From NCBI RefSeq assembly GCF_021462225.1, contig NC_061798.1, forward strand, positions 25,769,320 to 25,833,319: a stretch of DNA of 64,000 nt, read 5' to 3'. The notes beneath the pieces are model-generated. The model saw only the letters and a program-made list of their open reading frames with translations, was not told where the DNA came from and did no database searches. A program made the position numbers and the translations under genes. This document shows positions 61,914-64,000 of the stretch, piece after piece. Every line of letters starts with the position of its first letter. Positions within the stretch are counted from its first letter, which is position 1. This DNA comes from Girardinichthys multiradiatus (taxonomy: Eukaryota > Chordata > Actinopteri > Cyprinodontiformes > Goodeidae).

Positions 61914-63024
61914 CTAGAGGGAAACAAGAGAAGACAGAGAGGATTGTCAGCTGGCGGTTGAAGTGGGTGTAAACAGATAGAAAATGAAAATATGCTACAA
62001 TGAGAGACAAAACAAAAGGCATGATTGGTAAACGTGATTTGTGAGATCATGAGAAAAACTGGCAGCGAAGTTAAAGCTGCATCCAAGCTCAGTCAGAGCT
62101 GATGTGTTCTCTGAATGCCAGTGATGTTCTTCAGTTTATTTGACACAATGCCATATATTTATGCCGATTTGAGCAATGCCACAAATGTAATAAAATGACA
62201 TTCAACGAAAGTACCAAAAACGAGCAAGTAATGAAGGTCTTCATTACTGTTATCGAAACACATTTATTTGTTGATTTGTTAGCATTAAATGAAATAATTA
62301 CTCTGAGAAACAATAGAAGTATTTTTATTGTTGCTTTTTGTGGTTTTGCTGTCGCAGCTTCTTCTCAGCTGGCACTGATGAAGGTCTGTCCTGTAAACAA
62401 ACGATTAAATGGAAAACAAGTGATCCTTGAAATGTTGTAAAACATTGACATTTTAAAATGAATTGCAGTATTTTTTTACAGGTGACTTACCTCTGTCTCT
62501 TCGTCTGCAGGGTGTTCAGGCTAAAAGACTCCCAGGGGTCCTGGGCATCTTTTAAAGGTTCCGGAAGAGACAATTTATGGATTGAAAAGAGGGAAAGTAA
62601 ACTTTGCACTTGTTTGTCAGTGTGTGTATATGTTCTGTTTAGCCTGTTTCATGGTAGGTCCATTAATTGGAGGATTTAGTAGGCTTTGAGAGGCTGCCTG
62701 TTAAGGTCATTGGACACTGCTGCAAAGACCTTGTGTGACCTGTTGAGCAGGCCTCTGTGTCTGTACCTGTACAATGCTGTTGAAGAAACATCTGGTTGGT
62801 TTGCCTCTTATCTCTGCCTCAAGGTTTCTGCTTAATCCATCCACTAAGGACCATTCTAACAAGTGGTGTGAGAGGCCGAAACTTTCTTGAAACTTTTACA
62901 AAGAGTAAAGGTTTTAACAAACATACAGGTACAAATTAACAAAATCAAGCAAGCCTCACAGGAAGAGCCAAGAGCAGTGAACAGCAAGATCCTAGAGAAA
63001 TGCAGCTTCAAGTGGACATTTCTT
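61914..63024. other. chrna8 intron 2, unrecognised part
   Basis: No exon 2-like block (about 140 bp, with the Leu-Glu-Arg-Pro-Val-type region) was found on the minus strand here, and no named repeat. Confidence 0.4.
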
Positions 63025-64000
63025 ATTTCTTTTTTAGAATACTTTATTTAGAAATTTTCCACGAACAAAGTTATAATAGTCAGGTCAGGATCCAGAACAA
63101 TATCCCTTACGTAGTAGGACACAACTGAAATAAAATACATTTACATGACATGGCAAAAACAAAAACAAAATAACAGGGAGGAGGGATTATGTAAAAATAT
63201 ATAGGAATATATATGAATCACAGAAACAGGGAGAGACAGATGGTCTCTCTATTGTTTATAGAACGTACATACAGAAATGTTAGTGAATCTAATGTGCTGT
63301 TAGGTTTTGCATATACCTTAAAAATGGTTGCCATATTTTATGATAGGTCTCACATCTGTTCTGCATCCAGTAAGTTATTTTCTCAAGGGTCACACAACTA
63401 TTAATTTCACAAAGTCACATTTTAATTGGAAGGGGGCATCCGATTTCCACTTTATTGCAATACACTTCATAGCAATTGCCAAAAGGACTTCTGTAGCATG
63501 ATTTGTCTCTAGACTGGAATTCATAAAGTTCCCTAATAAACAAATTTCACGGTCCACTGGAATCGTAACTCCATAGATGTTTGATAAAATTTCACACAGC
63601 CCTTGCCAAAACACCCGCAATTTAGAACACTGCCAGGTAGTGTGGAGGTATGTGCCTTCCACTATGCCACATCTAAAACAAAGAGCGGATATATTAGAGT
63701 TAGACTTATGTAATTTATGTGGCGTAATATACAGCTGATGCAAAAAATTGAATTGTACCAGCCTAAATCGAGCATTTAGGGTAGAGGTGACCCCTTCTCT
63801 GCACATATTTTACCATAACTTCTTCTCAATCTATCCATATCTGTTGTGGTTAGAGTCGACATGAGGGCAGTTATACACCTTGAGATAGTTCTGAATAATG
63901 GCTGGCCTGTATGACACATATACTCGACTGGAGACGTGGGAGGTAGCTTCCAATTTCCTTTTTGATTGGTTTTAATAAAGTCCCGTAATTGGTGGTAGCT
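63025..64000 (-). pseudogene. L1/Tx1-type LINE 3' part, runs off the window
   Basis: Minus-strand frames encode the C-terminal region of an L1/Tx1-like ORF2. FNFLHQLYITPHKLHK is followed by a Cys/His cluster (CFRCG, then GTYLHTTWQC), and in another frame by YHKIWQPFLRYM, the usual end. Frame breaks lie near 63,800 and 63,400. The 3' end (minus) reads AATTTCTAAATAAAGTATTC with an A-rich tail near 63,030. The reverse transcriptase core would lie beyond base 64,000. It sits in chrna8 intron 2 in the sense orientation. Confidence 0.75.

Overview
The window is nuclear DNA from a ray-finned fish, probably a percomorph. The evidence is one vertebrate gene with spliced exons, a dense mix of teleost-type transposons (Tc1/mariner, hAT, Rex3/RTE-like and L2/CR1-like LINEs, tRNA-derived SINEs), an endogenous retrovirus, and long microsatellites. 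No prokaryotic genes, CRISPR arrays or functional RNA genes were seen.

Right half (29,242 to beyond 64,000, minus strand): a neuronal nicotinic acetylcholine receptor subunit of the alpha7/alpha8 type, best named chrna8. Eight coding exons (family exons 3-10; 45, 110, 80, 168, 195, 87, 110 and 612 bp) can be placed to the base. All have GT-AG boundaries, matching phases and the canonical alpha7-family exon sizes, and give 468 residues up to the stop. Exons 1 and 2 (signal peptide and N-terminus) were not found and probably lie beyond base 64,000. The introns (0.46 to 17.5 kb) are packed with transposon remains. They include an L2-type LINE starting about 55 bp past the exon 4 donor, a hAT element with a Tc1 nested in it, and a repeat that abuts the exon 9 acceptor.

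Left half (1 to 29,241): no host gene recognised. It holds a diverged roughly 765-bp tandem repeat (577-2580), a 142-bp inverted-repeat element beside a 360-bp TATC microsatellite (7538-9112), and a SINE with a perfect 26-bp target-site duplication (9457-9870). A nested transposon cluster lies at 13,082-25,577. Two inverted copies of an unclassified repeat flank a 1.61-kb DD34E Tc1 element, an internally deleted endogenous retrovirus (LTR, PBS, integrase end, broken env), a truncated Tc1 end, a 1.27-kb Tc1/mariner element with an uninterrupted 343-residue transposase whose D-E spacing is 36 (Incomer-like), and LINE fragments.

The only host gene product visible is a pentameric ligand-gated ion channel subunit. 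Everything else is mobile DNA, mostly dead; the DD36E element at 19,873-21,138 is the one copy that looks structurally complete. Family names for transposons rest on recognised motifs and remembered family features, not on database searches.
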